The notes beneath the pieces were generated by a model that was not told where the DNA came from, did no database searches, and was given only the letters and a program-made list of their open reading frames with translations. A stretch of 64,000 nucleotides of DNA from Nocardia stercoris (lineage in GTDB: Bacteria > Actinomycetota > Actinomycetes > Mycobacteriales > Mycobacteriaceae): contig NZ_RFFH01000001.1 in NCBI RefSeq assembly GCF_003696265.1, positions 1 through 64,000 of the forward strand, read 5' to 3'. Both the position numbers and the translations under genes were made by a program. Below are positions 23,401 to 31,393 of this stretch, piece by piece (within the stretch, counting starts at the first letter, position 1; the number at the start of each line of letters is the position of its first letter).

Positions 23401-25323
23401 GCCGGTGACGAGGTCGGCTGCGGTGTGCTGCGGGAACTGATCCTGGAGACACCGCTGGTGCTTCCTCGGACCGACGGCGTGCACCTGCGGATCATCGTCG
23501 GCCCGGCCGGCGACCGGGGGGACCGCACCGTCGCGATCCACTCCCGCACCGAGACCGGTGCCGCGCGCGCCTGGACACCGCATGCCCGGGGAGTGCTGGG
23601 CGCGGCGGCGGACGGCACCGCACCCGAGCCCGTGGCGTGGCCGCCGGCCGATGCCCAGCAGCTGCCGGTGGACGACTTCTACGATCGGATGGCCGCGACC
23701 GGGCGCCGTTACGGGCCGTTGTTCCGTGGCGTGCGGGCATTGTGGCGCCGCGACACCGAGGTGTTCGCCGAGGTGTCCGTTCCCGCCGACAGCGGCGCCG
23801 ACCGCTACGGCTTGCACCCGGCGGTGCTGGACGCGGTGCTGCAGGTCGCGACGACGGTGGCCGGTGTCGAGGCGGGCGATGCGCCGTTGCTGCCGGTCGA
23901 GTGGGCCGACGTGCGCCTGTTCGCCGGTGGGGCGGACGCGGTGCGGGCCCGGATCGTGTCCGGGGAATCCGGAGTCGCGGTCGACGTCGTGGATCGAGCG
24001 GGAGATCCGGTCCTGTCGATCGGATCGGTGCGCTGCCGGCCGGTGGTCGTGGCGAGCACCGCCGACGATCTCCGGCCGCCGGACAGTGCGGCGCCGGAGC
24101 GCCGGGCGGTGACCGGCACGCGGCGCCGAGTGGCCCGCGCCGCCGACCCGCGCGAGTTCGTCCGAGGGCTCGCCGCACTGCCGGCGGCCGAGCAGGAGCA
24201 GGCACTGGAAGCGCTGGTCCTGGAACAGATCTCCGCAGTGCTGGCGCTACCCGCTACCGGCGAGACGATCCGCCTGTTCGATGCCGGGTTCGACTCCCTC
24301 ACGTCCGTGCAGTTGCGTAACCGGTTGAATGCCGCTCTGGGCCTCGATATCTCGATCGTGGCGATCTTCGATTGCCGCGACACCGCGACGCTGGCCCGTT
24401 TCCTGCGCGAAAGTCTGACCGCGGGAGCCGGTTTCACACCGGGGCCGGCGAATCCGGCCGCCGATGTGCTGGTCGAGATCTACCGGAAGGCGGTGGAATC
24501 GGGGCAGGTCGACGACGCCGAGCACCTGCTGACCGCGGTCGCGGCGCAGCGCCCCACCTTCGGTCTCGACGACCTGCCGCCGGCCCGGACGATCGAACTC
24601 GCGTCGGGGCCGGCGCCCACCCATCTGGTGCTGTTGTGCACTCCCGTGTACACCGGCGGCGTGCAGGAGCACATGCGGCTCGCCGCGCACTTCGCCGGGA
24701 TCCGCAGGGTGTCCAGCGTTCCGTTGCACGGGTTCCTGCCCGGTGAGGTGCTGCCCGAGTCGCCGGAGATCGCGCTGGAGATGCTCGCCCGCCGGGTCGC
24801 GGAGATCGTCGGCGACGAGCCCTTCGTGCTGGCCGGGCACTCGGCGGGTGGACATGTCGCGAACGCCACGGCGGCCGTGCTCGGTGCCGCGCACGGCCTG
24901 ACCCCGGCGGGGGTCGCGTTGCTGGATACCTTCACGGTCGAATCGTGGGCGTTGCAACGCCGGCAGCTGCAACGAGCGATGGTCGACAACATCGCCGCGA
25001 CCGGTTCGATGAACGGTGTGAACCTGACCGCGATGCAGTATTGGTTCTCCCTGGTCCTGGGGTTCATCCGCGACGACGTCGGGTGCGACACCCTGCTCGT
25101 GCAGTGCCGCAAGCCCTTCTTCACCGACGGTACCGCCGCCGCGGAGGTCCCCGAACCCCTGCTGGCACAACCGTTGTCACCGCAGGTCACCGTGCTGCCG
25201 GTCGACGCCGACCACTTCTCGATGGTGGGCGCGGACTCCGGCGTGACCGCCGAGGCGCTGGAATCCTGGCTGCAGCGGTCGGACCGGCAGCATCGTACGA
25301 ACATCGCAGAACCATCGGCATGA
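20413..25323 (+). CDS. Terminal type I PKS: docking-KS-AT-DH(degenerate)-ACP-TE
   Basis: The protein has 1,636 residues. The ATG at 20413 follows GGAAGAG and opens a coiled-coil docking segment (residues 1-32) before [10 protein letters not shown]; it begins 13 bp after the upstream PKS. KS: Cys193 in DTACSSS. AT: Ser650 in GHSIGE plus HAFH, hence malonyl-CoA. The DH-like region (about 940-1210) keeps His977 and HPAVLD, but the HxxxGxxxxP motif is [10 protein letters not shown] (Gly to Arg) and PGTGF has become PVAAF. No KR is present, so the beta-keto group should survive. ACP Ser1295 (GFDSL). TE: Ser1477 in GHSAGG, an Asp in LLDTF and His1601 in DADHF. It adds the last malonate and releases the chain by hydrolysis or lactonisation. 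Confidence 0.96.
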   Translation: MSLSMNEVVEALRKSVKENTVLRRSNEELIAARSEPIAIVGMGCRYPGGVTSPQELWDLVLHGRDGVSEFPSDRGWDVARLYDPDPDAVGKSYVREGGFLHDAGLFDAGFFGISPREAIVMDPQQRLLLETVWEALEDAGINPKSLQGSNTGVFVGAMYHDYPMNAATGSIVSGRVSYTLGLEGPSVSVDTACSSSLVALHQAAAAVRSGECGLALVGGVAVMSTPEVFVEFSRQRGLAADGRCKSFAEAADGTGWSEGVGVLVVERLSDARRRGHRVLAVVRGSAVNQDGASNGLTAPNGPAQQRVIRQALANAGLSAADVDVVEAHGTGTTLGDPIEAQALLATYGQDRPAGRPLWLGSLKSNIGHAQAAAGVGGVIKMVQAMRHGVLPKTLHVDRPSTHVDWSAGSVELLTEQRPWESEGPRRAGVSSFGISGTNTHVILEQAPEYGPVEEEAGAAPDGVVADIPSAGTTPWVISARSPEALVEQASRLAASVSARPELAAASVAWSLVSSRARFEHRAVVLGADRTELLRGLDALAAGRDDAAVVRGSAPAAGKVALVFPGQGAQWAGMGRELAQAFPVFGAAFDETVTLLEKQLGAALREVLWGSDESLVQDTMVAQAGLFAVGVGVHRLLSAWGVTPALVAGHSIGEIAAAHAAGVLSLEDAVVLVAARGRLMAALPAGGAMVAVTAGEAAVQGVLTDLGSDAAIAAVNGPRAVVVSGRAASIAAAAEALRSAGHRVTPLRVSHAFHSPLMEPMLAEFGAVAAGLSFAEPRIPLISTVTGAPAGAEVSTPEYWVRQVRETVRFAAGMRSLQAAGAGTFVVAGPDGGLSALISESVAGPALVVPVLRKPRAAVPASTDPAGQGSDEASVPQAGTEIRAALRALSELFTAGVDLDWKQLWPGRAPRRVDLPTYAFRHRRYWLDATAHSGDAASLGLDGVDHPLLGAVVSTPDSGGLIVTGRVSLPAQPWLADHRFGRAAVLPVAAFVELAVRAGDEVGCGVLRELILETPLVLPRTDGVHLRIIVGPAGDRGDRTVAIHSRTETGAARAWTPHARGVLGAAADGTAPEPVAWPPADAQQLPVDDFYDRMAATGRRYGPLFRGVRALWRRDTEVFAEVSVPADSGADRYGLHPAVLDAVLQVATTVAGVEAGDAPLLPVEWADVRLFAGGADAVRARIVSGESGVAVDVVDRAGDPVLSIGSVRCRPVVVASTADDLRPPDSAAPERRAVTGTRRRVARAADPREFVRGLAALPAAEQEQALEALVLEQISAVLALPATGETIRLFDAGFDSLTSVQLRNRLNAALGLDISIVAIFDCRDTATLARFLRESLTAGAGFTPGPANPAADVLVEIYRKAVESGQVDDAEHLLTAVAAQRPTFGLDDLPPARTIELASGPAPTHLVLLCTPVYTGGVQEHMRLAAHFAGIRRVSSVPLHGFLPGEVLPESPEIALEMLARRVAEIVGDEPFVLAGHSAGGHVANATAAVLGAAHGLTPAGVALLDTFTVESWALQRRQLQRAMVDNIAATGSMNGVNLTAMQYWFSLVLGFIRDDVGCDTLLVQCRKPFFTDGTAAAEVPEPLLAQPLSPQVTVLPVDADHFSMVGADSGVTAEALESWLQRSDRQHRTNIAEPSA
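21475..21689 (+). repeat. 215-bp perfect repeat, copy 2 (KS C-terminal part, terminal module)
   Basis: Identical over 215 bp to 3909-4123, about 17.6 kb upstream, including all third codon positions. Equivalent parts of the module C and D KS genes differ at many wobble bases. This fits gene conversion or a recent duplication between the module B and terminal-module KS. Confidence 0.95.
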
Positions 25324-25336
25324 ACCGGAGAAGGTA

Positions 25337-26092
25337 ATGACGACAACGGAATCGACGAACCTCTGGATGCGCAGGTTCACCCCCGCGCCGGACGCGCCGG
25401 CCCGCCTGGTGTGCCTGCCGCACGCGGGTGGTGCGGCGAGCTACTTCCTGCCGATCTCGCGGGCGCTCGCGCCGCGCATCGATGTGCTCTCGGTGCAGTA
25501 CCCCGGCCGGCAGGACCGCCGGCTGGAACCGCGGATCGAGAACATGCCCGAGCTGGCCGACCTGGTCACCGAACAGCTTGTCCCGCTGACCGACAAGCCG
25601 GTGACGCTGTTCGGGCACAGCCTCGGCGCCACTCTGGCGTTCGAGGTCACGCGGCGGCTCGAAGCCCGGGGGATCGAGCCGCGGGCGCTGGTGGTGTCGG
25701 GCCGGCGGGCGCCCTCGCGGCACCGCAACGAGGGCGTGCACCTGCGCGACGACGAGGGCCTGATCGCCGAGATCCGGTCGCTGGAGGGGACAGCGGCCGC
25801 GGCGCTGTCGGACCCCGACATCCTGCGGATGAGCCTGCCGGCGATCCGCAGCGATTACGTTGCGGCGGAGACGTATCGGTACGTCGCCGGTGACCCGGTG
25901 CGCACGCCGATCTCCGCGCACATCGGCACCAGCGACCCGAAGGCGCCGGTCGAGGACGCCGCTGCCTGGGAGCAGCACACCAGCGGCGAGTTCCGGTTGA
26001 GCACCTACTCGGGCGGCCATTTCTATCTGGCCGACCACATCCCCGCGCTGATCACGGTCCTGGAGACGGTGAGCGGCGGCACCATGGCCTGA
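25337..26092 (+). CDS. Type II (editing) thioesterase of the PKS
   Basis: A 251-residue alpha/beta hydrolase of the TEII family. It has the early LPHAGGAASYF segment, Ser95 in GHSLGA, an Asp in the GTSDPKAP segment and His in GGHFYL. TEIIs remove aberrant acyl groups and non-productive starter or decarboxylated units from ACPs, restoring stalled synthases. The ATG at 25337 follows GGAGAAGG and lies 13 bp after the terminal PKS stop, so it is co-transcribed. Its presence is notable because one AT in the line looks inactive. A role in trans-loading is not suggested by the sequence. Confidence 0.95.
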   Translation: MTTTESTNLWMRRFTPAPDAPARLVCLPHAGGAASYFLPISRALAPRIDVLSVQYPGRQDRRLEPRIENMPELADLVTEQLVPLTDKPVTLFGHSLGATLAFEVTRRLEARGIEPRALVVSGRRAPSRHRNEGVHLRDDEGLIAEIRSLEGTAAAALSDPDILRMSLPAIRSDYVAAETYRYVAGDPVRTPISAHIGTSDPKAPVEDAAAWEQHTSGEFRLSTYSGGHFYLADHIPALITVLETVSGGTMA

Positions 26093-26101
26093 CCTGGTCG
26101 C

Positions 26102-26142
26102 CGGCCGCCCGGGACGCGGATCGCGTTGACCCCGGGTGGCCG
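26102..26142 (+). terminator. Hairpin closing the PKS operon
   Basis: CGGCCGCCCGGG (26102-26113) pairs with CCCGGGTGGCCG (26131-26142) with a single G-T wobble. A nested ACGCG/CGCGT stem (26114-26118 and 26122-26126) extends the structure. There is no T-tract. It lies 9 bp after the type II thioesterase stop and 18 bp before the next gene. Confidence 0.6.
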
Positions 26143-26160
26143 ACCGGGCAGGGTGGACCC

Positions 26161-27117
26161 ATGCCAGCGGACGAAGTACGTGCCGGGGTCGAGCTGACCA
26201 ATCTGGACGCGGAGCTGTTCGACGGGGCCGGCGCGACCAAGCGGGACCTGATCGACTATCTGGAGGCGGTCGCGGACCGGCTGCTCGCCGCGGTGCGCGG
26301 GCGGCCGCTCTCGGTGCTGCGGGTGCGCCCGGGGCAGGCGCCGTTCATGCAGAAGAATCTGCCGAAGTACACCCCGGAGTGGGTGCCGCGGGTGCGGTGG
26401 TGGGCCGAAACCTCGCACCGGAACATCGATTACGCGTTGTGTGACGATCTGCGCACGCTGCTGTGGTTCGGGAATCAGCGTGCGGTGGAGTTCCATGTGC
26501 CGCTGGTGACCGCGGATCAGCCGGAGTATCCGACCGCGCTGGTGCTGGATATCGATCCGCCCGAGGGTGATTCGTTCGCCGCCGTGGTGCGTGCCGCCGA
26601 GCTGGTGCGGACCGCGCTGGCGGATTCGGGTCTGGCCGGTGGGGTGAAAACCAGTGGGGCCAAAGGGGTGCACATCCTGATCCCCGTGGCGGGGGGCATC
26701 GATATGGCGGACGCGGCGGCCGCCACGCGCGCGCTGGCCGCGCGGGCCGAGCGCCTGGACCCCGACGTGGCGACGACCGCGTTCATCCGGGAAGACCGGG
26801 GCGGCAAGGTGTTCCTGGATTCCACTCGGGCGGGCGGCGCCACGCTCGCGGCCGCGTACAGTCCGCGGATCCGGCCGGGCACCACGGTGTCGTTCCCGGT
26901 CTCGTGGGCGGCGCTGTCCGAGGTGACTCCCGCCGATTTCACGGTGCGCACCGCGCTGTCCCGGCTCGACACGGCCACCGCGGGTGATGCGGAAATGCCC
27001 GCGCCGCAGCCTCTTCCGGCCGATCTGGTGGCGGAGGGGCATACCATCCCGGTGGCCCGGGTGCAGGCGATGCACGAGGGCAAGCGCCGCGCGCGGGCCA
27101 AGCGCGCCGAGAGCTGA
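26161..27117 (+). CDS. Stand-alone LigD-type polymerase/primase domain protein
   Basis: A 318-residue protein matching the polymerase domain of bacterial LigD (archaeo-eukaryotic primase family) without ligase or nuclease domains. Visible motifs: LTNLDAELF near the N-terminus, MQKNLPKYTPEWV, the catalytic metal-binding LDIDPPEG (two Asp), KTSGAKGVHILIPV, and FLDSTRAGGATLAAAYSPR. Mycobacteria carry comparable single-domain proteins (PolD1/PolD2) that extend primers with ribonucleotides or deoxynucleotides and fill gaps in end-joining or base excision repair. The ATG at 26161 follows AGGGTGG. The C-terminal tail is basic (KRRARAKR). It is unrelated in function to the PKS and separated from it by a hairpin. 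Confidence 0.9.
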   Translation: MPADEVRAGVELTNLDAELFDGAGATKRDLIDYLEAVADRLLAAVRGRPLSVLRVRPGQAPFMQKNLPKYTPEWVPRVRWWAETSHRNIDYALCDDLRTLLWFGNQRAVEFHVPLVTADQPEYPTALVLDIDPPEGDSFAAVVRAAELVRTALADSGLAGGVKTSGAKGVHILIPVAGGIDMADAAAATRALAARAERLDPDVATTAFIREDRGGKVFLDSTRAGGATLAAAYSPRIRPGTTVSFPVSWAALSEVTPADFTVRTALSRLDTATAGDAEMPAPQPLPADLVAEGHTIPVARVQAMHEGKRRARAKRAES

Positions 27118-27121
27118 CGGG

Positions 27122-27583
27122 TCAGGCGCCGGGTTCGCCGGGTGCCGGTTCGGGCGGCGAGGTGGCGGTGCGCCACTGTTTGCGCAGTTCGCCCACGGTT
27201 TCCGGGGTGGGCCAGACGAAGCCCCACGAGTTGTTGTCGCCGGCCTGGGCGACCCGTTCGGAGACCGCGTCGGCGACCTTCTTCGCGGCGTCGCCGAGGT
27301 CGCGGGCCATCCGGTCGAACTGGTTGCCGCCGGTGGCCCGGTCGTCGGTGCGGACCCGCAGCCGCACGTCGGTGCCGTCGACGCTGATCTGTACCAGGTC
27401 GGTGCCGACGGCGGCGTTGATCTCGGTGGCCAGGTCGGTCAGGGCCGACATGAGCACCAGCCGGGACGAGTTCTCCGTCGCGGTGGCCAGTGCCGCGGCG
27501 GCGCGCTGGGTGTTCTCGTCGCCCACCGCCGCTCCGGCGATGAGGTTCTCGCGTAGCCGTGTGGTGTAGTCGCTCAGATCCAT
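27122..27583 (-). CDS. Conserved hypothetical protein, alpha-helical N-terminus
   Basis: A 153-residue soluble protein. Residues 1-60 are Ala-rich and helical (MDLSDYTTRLRENL then LMSALTDLATEINAAV). This start recalls the N-terminal part of actinobacterial proteins annotated as HicB-family antitoxin-like, but no ribbon-helix-helix segment follows; that resemblance is from memory and weak. The middle part (VQISVDGTDVRLRVRTDD) could form beta strands and the C-terminus is Pro-rich. It converges with the polymerase gene, with 4 bp between the stops, and lies downstream of the diiron oxygenase gene on the same strand with a 48-bp gap. Function is unknown. Confidence 0.7.
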   Translation of the reverse strand: MDLSDYTTRLRENLIAGAAVGDENTQRAAAALATATENSSRLVLMSALTDLATEINAAVGTDLVQISVDGTDVRLRVRTDDRATGGNQFDRMARDLGDAAKKVADAVSERVAQAGDNNSWGFVWPTPETVGELRKQWRTATSPPEPAPGEPGA

Positions 27584-27631
27584 GACACCATGGTGATGTC
27601 ACTATCGACGTCACGCAAGGGTGTGATGGCG

Positions 27632-28621
27632 TCAGGCCGCCCGGCGGGCGGGCTCGCTGCGGTAGCGCGAGGTGTCCCCGCTCAACCCGAAGGCCTTCCA
27701 CAGCAGCTTCGCCGGCCGGTTCAGCAGACCGAGGTCGTCGACCAGGGTCCGCACGTCGTCGAAGTACGAGGCGCGAATCTTGCGCGCCTGCGGCGACTTC
27801 CAGAACGCTTCCCGCATCACCTCACGCGGGATGCCGAACTTCTCGCCGAACGACTTCGACGGCGCCATGATCTCGTTCACCAGCCAGGCCATGGCGATCG
27901 GGAACGCGACCGAGCAGACCGCACGGCCGGCCGGGCTCATCCGCTCGATGTGCACCTTGAGGAATTCGTGCGCGAAGCTGATGTGCCGCGCCTCCTCGGC
28001 GATGTGGATCTGCATGGTGCGCAGCACGGCGGGCGGCAGGTCGACGCCCTGCCGGATCAGGGCCTTCTGGTAGTGGTCGATCGGTTCCTCGCCGCCGAGG
28101 ATGCCGATGAACAGGATGGTGTGGGCGTAGCCGCCCGCCACCCCGATCCACGGCGAGAGCCGCCGGAACATCGGCCGCATGCCCTCGACGTCGTCGCCGA
28201 TCCGGTTGACCAGCTCCTGGAACATCTGGATGTGGTTGCACTCCTCGGTCATCTCGTGGAGGCAGTACCGGAATTCCGGTGTGTTGTGCGGCAGTTTGAA
28301 GATGTACTGCATCATGCCGCGGATCAGGATGCTCTCGAACGCGGCGCCGACGCGGACCGCGTTGGCCAGCCGGTACCGGCCGATCTCGATCTGGCGGGAC
28401 TGCGGGAGGCTGCGGTACCACTGCGTCGCGCCCAGCGGGTCGAGCTCGGGGTCGAGGACCCAGCGCGGGTCGTCGCGGTCGATCCGGAAGGCCTCGCTGT
28501 CCCAATCGATGTCGAGGTAGGGGTCGAACTTGCGGTTGACGGACCCTTCCGACAGCAGTTCGAGCTTGTCGCGGTAGTCCGCGCCGAAGAATGTGGAACG
28601 GTCTGGAACAGACAGCGTCAT
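27632..28621 (-). CDS. AurF-like diiron oxygenase
   Basis: A 329-residue protein of the AurF/p-aminobenzoate N-oxygenase-like ferritin superfamily. The two helical diiron-ligand segments are clear: EMTEECNHIQMF and HIAEEARHISFAHEF, with an additional Glu in FESILIRGMMQYIF. Characterised members oxidise aromatic amines to nitro groups; most actinobacterial paralogues have no known substrate, so only the cofactor type is secure. The ATG at 28621 is chosen because CAGGAGG lies 6-12 bp upstream and the protein then begins MTLSVPDRST; a 20-residue extension to 28681 is unlikely. It is divergent from the acyl-CoA dehydrogenase pair across a 350-bp region with two inverted repeats. Confidence 0.88.
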   Translation of the reverse strand: MTLSVPDRSTFFGADYRDKLELLSEGSVNRKFDPYLDIDWDSEAFRIDRDDPRWVLDPELDPLGATQWYRSLPQSRQIEIGRYRLANAVRVGAAFESILIRGMMQYIFKLPHNTPEFRYCLHEMTEECNHIQMFQELVNRIGDDVEGMRPMFRRLSPWIGVAGGYAHTILFIGILGGEEPIDHYQKALIRQGVDLPPAVLRTMQIHIAEEARHISFAHEFLKVHIERMSPAGRAVCSVAFPIAMAWLVNEIMAPSKSFGEKFGIPREVMREAFWKSPQARKIRASYFDDVRTLVDDLGLLNRPAKLLWKAFGLSGDTSRYRSEPARRAA

Positions 28622-28701
28622 CGGTGCCTCCTGGTGAATCGCCCGGGACGCGGCGGCGATCGGGCATGTGCCGCACGTCACCCTTGCGATCCACGGTAAC
28701 T

Positions 28702-28716
28702 GATACCCACGGTATC
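28702..28716. promoter_or_regulatory. Inverted repeat GATACC-CAC-GGTATC, probable repressor operator
   Basis: A perfect 6-3-6 palindrome located 80 bp upstream of the diiron oxygenase start, flanked by TAACT and GGCAAT. The size and position suit a TetR-family operator, but no such regulator gene is adjacent. The whole 28622-28971 region between the divergent genes is non-coding and otherwise shows only the second repeat listed next. Confidence 0.5.
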
Positions 28717-28819
28717 GGCAATACTTCGCGGCACTCCTGGTCGGTTGCCTAGTGGATGCTCGATCGCACCGCGCCGCACCGAGATCTACTCGGCGTTTGT
28801 CGTGAATGAGTAGTATCGA

Positions 28820-28838
28820 ATGGTCGACCGGCGACCAT
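28820..28838. promoter_or_regulatory. Inverted repeat ATGGTCG-ACCGG-CGACCAT
   Basis: A perfect 7-5-7 palindrome in the divergent intergenic region, 133 bp upstream of the first acyl-CoA dehydrogenase start. It may be an operator for the rightward operon. No promoter boxes could be assigned with confidence. Confidence 0.4.
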
Positions 28839-28971
28839 GGAGGTCGCGGCCACAGCGCCCGATTGTTTGCTCCAGGGGTGCGGTCCCCGCTGTACGGATT
28901 CAGAGCACACGATACGAATGCACTGTTTGTTGAGCTGCATGGAAGTCGACGACCGCCGAGGAGGCCCAGCA

Positions 28972-30156
28972 GTGGATCTCGAGCTCACCGCCGAAGAAGC
29001 CAAGTTCCGGGACGGCATCCGCGAGGTGCTCTACAACGAGGTGCCCGCCGAGGTGCGGCGGCGCAGTCAGCTCGGGCTGACCACTCGCGAGGACCACATC
29101 GACTCCCAGCGCATCCTCAACAAGCACGGGCTCGCGGCACCCCTGTGGCCGGAAAAGTGGGGTGGCCGAGGCTGGAATCCGACCCAGCAGCACATCTACA
29201 CCCTCGAACTACAGCGCTCCCGCGTGCCGCTGCCGTTGGCGTTCAACGTCAGCATGGTCGGCCCGATCATCGCCGAATTCGGTTCGCAGGAGCAGCAGGA
29301 ACGCTTCCTGCCCGCCACCGCGAACCTCGACATCTGGTGGTCACAGGGCTTCTCCGAACCCGAAGCGGGCTCCGACCTGGCCTCGCTGAAGACCACGGCC
29401 CGGCGCGAAGGCGACGAATACATCGTCAACGGCCAGAAGACGTGGACCACGCTCGGCCAGTACGGCGACTGGATGTTCCTGCTGGCCCGCACCGATCCCA
29501 AGGCGCCGCGCAAGCAGCTGGGCATCTCGTTCCTGCTGCTGGACATGAAGACTCCCGGCATCGAACGGCGGCCGATCAAACTGATCGACGGCAGTGTCGA
29601 GGTCAACGAGTTCTTCTTCGACGACGTCCGGGTCCCCGCCGAGAACCTGGTCGGCGAGGAGGGCAAGGGCTGGACCTACGCCAAGTTCCTGCTGGGCAAC
29701 GAGCGCAACAGCATTGCCCAGATGGGCACCAGCCAGGCCATGTTCACCGACCTGGTCGGGCAGGCGCGGGTGCGCGACCTGCTGGAGGCGAAACTGGCCG
29801 ACGACACCGAGTTCCGCTCCCGGCTGCACGATGTGAAGCTGGGCATGCTGGCGCTGGAGGCCACCCAGCTGCGGGTCACCGGCGAATCCGAGAACGGTGT
29901 CGCCAGCCCGGTGTCGTCGCTGCTGAAACTGCGCGGCACCCAACTGCTGCAGGAAGTGACCGCGCTGCAGGTCTACGCCGCCGGCTCGGACTCGCTGCTC
30001 GTCGACCTGGCCCAGGCACTCGCCCCCGGCGGCGTGGATCTGGTCGCCGACGCGGTGGCCGCCACCGAGTACCTGAACATGCGCAAGCTGTCGATCTTCG
30101 GTGGTACCAACGAGATCCAGCGGCAGATCATCGACAAGACCATCCTCGGACTGTGA
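28972..30156 (+). CDS. Acyl-CoA dehydrogenase (FadE type), first of a pair
   Basis: A 394-residue flavoprotein oxidising acyl-CoA to enoyl-CoA. Family motifs: FSEPEAGSDLASLKTTA (FAD and substrate binding), VNGQKTWTT, and the C-terminal IFGGTNEIQRQIIDKTILGL. The GTG at 28972 is preferred over upstream starts because GAGGAGG lies just before it and the protein then begins VDLELTAEEAKFRD, the usual start of the family. The second dehydrogenase gene begins 10 bp downstream. Adjacent fadE pairs in mycobacteria often encode heterotetrameric enzymes for bulky or steroid-derived acyl-CoAs; that parallel is an inference here. Confidence 0.93.
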   Translation: MDLELTAEEAKFRDGIREVLYNEVPAEVRRRSQLGLTTREDHIDSQRILNKHGLAAPLWPEKWGGRGWNPTQQHIYTLELQRSRVPLPLAFNVSMVGPIIAEFGSQEQQERFLPATANLDIWWSQGFSEPEAGSDLASLKTTARREGDEYIVNGQKTWTTLGQYGDWMFLLARTDPKAPRKQLGISFLLLDMKTPGIERRPIKLIDGSVEVNEFFFDDVRVPAENLVGEEGKGWTYAKFLLGNERNSIAQMGTSQAMFTDLVGQARVRDLLEAKLADDTEFRSRLHDVKLGMLALEATQLRVTGESENGVASPVSSLLKLRGTQLLQEVTALQVYAAGSDSLLVDLAQALAPGGVDLVADAVAATEYLNMRKLSIFGGTNEIQRQIIDKTILGL

Positions 30157-30166
30157 CGGAGGCGGC

Positions 30167-31333
30167 GTGAATCTCGAACTCGACGAAGATCAGAACCTGC
30201 TGCTGGACAGCACCGACGCGATGCTCGCCAAGCACTACGTCCCCGGCTTCCGGGCCGCGTCGGCGGACACACCGTCCGGCTGGAGCGATGTGGTGTGGCG
30301 GGCCATGATCGACCTGGGCCTGACCGCCCTGCCGATCGCCGAGGAGTACGACGGGGTCGGGGCGGGCCCGGTCGAGGCGTACGTCGCCATGCAGGCGCTG
30401 GGCCGGCACGCCGCGCTGGAACCGTTGCTGGAGGGCACTTTTCTGCCGGCGTGGCTGATCGGCGAGATCGGCGGGGTCAAGGACCGCTCGGAGCTGCTGC
30501 CGCGCCTGGCCGCCGGTGGCGAGATCTTCGCGGTCGCGCACGCGGAACCGGGCCGGTCCTGGAACTCGTATCGGACGGTGACAGCCGAACCCGACGGCGC
30601 CGGATTCGTGCTCACGGGCGTGAAATCGCCGGTGGCGCACGGTGAGCAGGCGACGGTGCTGCTGGTCACCGCGACCGGCCCGGACGGGACCGGGGTCTAC
30701 GTGGTGGAGCCCGGCGCGGCCGGCTCGACCCGCACCGGCGGCCGTACGGTGGACTGGTCGCGGGCGGCGCGGATCGAATTCGACCGCACCCCGGCACGTT
30801 TGATGGGTACCCCCGGCGATCCGCTGGCCCTGCTCGGCATCGCCTACGCCCGGGCGCGCGCGGCGATCTGCGCCGAGGCGGTAGGCCTGATGGAGTCCGG
30901 GATCCGCGACACCGTCGCCTATCTGAAGACGCGCAAACAGTTCGGTGTCCCGCTGTCGACCTTCCAGGCCTTGAACTTCCGGGCCGCCGACCTGTACGCC
31001 GACGCGGAGATGGCCCGCTCGATGGCGCTGTGGGCGACCGCCATGGTGGAGGCCTACGAGGAAGACCGCACCGTCGACGTGCACGGCGCGCTCGACGACG
31101 CGTTCGTCTACGTGGCCACCAATGCCCGCCGGGTCGCCGAGGAGATCATCCAGCTGCACGGCGGTATCGGGGTCACGTTCGAATCGCCGATCAGCCACTA
31201 CGCGGCCCGTTTGACCGCGATCACCCAGAGTTTCGGCGGGATCGCCGCCACCCGGCGCCGCGCGCTGGTCTCCGACCGGGTGCTGGCGGCGCCGAGTGCG
31301 CTGTTGCACAACGAGATTCCGGTCGCTGGCTGA
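30167..31333 (+). CDS. Acyl-CoA dehydrogenase, second of a pair
   Basis: A 388-residue acyl-CoA dehydrogenase family protein starting at GTG 30167 (VNLELDEDQNLLLDST) after GGAGG, 10 bp after the first dehydrogenase. The N-terminal helical domain, beta domain and C-terminal helical domain are recognisable (VAYLKTRKQFGVPLSTFQALNFRAADLYADAE; IIQLHGGIGVTFESPISHY). The FAD-binding region is more divergent (AVAHAEPGRSWNS in place of the usual TEP-GS motif), which fits the non-canonical partner of a mixed complex. Which subunit carries the catalytic base was not resolved by eye. Confidence 0.9.
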   Translation: MNLELDEDQNLLLDSTDAMLAKHYVPGFRAASADTPSGWSDVVWRAMIDLGLTALPIAEEYDGVGAGPVEAYVAMQALGRHAALEPLLEGTFLPAWLIGEIGGVKDRSELLPRLAAGGEIFAVAHAEPGRSWNSYRTVTAEPDGAGFVLTGVKSPVAHGEQATVLLVTATGPDGTGVYVVEPGAAGSTRTGGRTVDWSRAARIEFDRTPARLMGTPGDPLALLGIAYARARAAICAEAVGLMESGIRDTVAYLKTRKQFGVPLSTFQALNFRAADLYADAEMARSMALWATAMVEAYEEDRTVDVHGALDDAFVYVATNARRVAEEIIQLHGGIGVTFESPISHYAARLTAITQSFGGIAATRRRALVSDRVLAAPSALLHNEIPVAG

Positions 31334-31351
31334 TTCCGGCGGTGGTTGTCG

Positions 31352-31379
31352 TCCGGCGGTCTCTGCGGAGGCCGCCGGA
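31352..31379. terminator. Terminator between convergent genes
   Basis: TCCGGCGG (31352-31359) pairs perfectly with CCGCCGGA (31372-31379) across a 12-base loop, followed rightward by TTCGTTGT. It sits between the second acyl-CoA dehydrogenase and the convergent oxidoreductase and could serve both. Confidence 0.5.
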
Positions 31380-31393
31380 TTCGTTGTCGCCGA

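Noticed and set aside
1..26142. Mobile element or CRISPR-like repeats among the repeated PKS segments
   Set aside because: The repeats are homologous catalytic domains in frame; there are no terminal inverted repeats, transposase genes or spacer-repeat arrays anywhere in the window.
28837..28971. N-terminal extension of the first acyl-CoA dehydrogenase
   Set aside because: The extra residues are Cys-rich and unlike the family; GTG 28972 has GAGGAGG in front and gives the usual family start.
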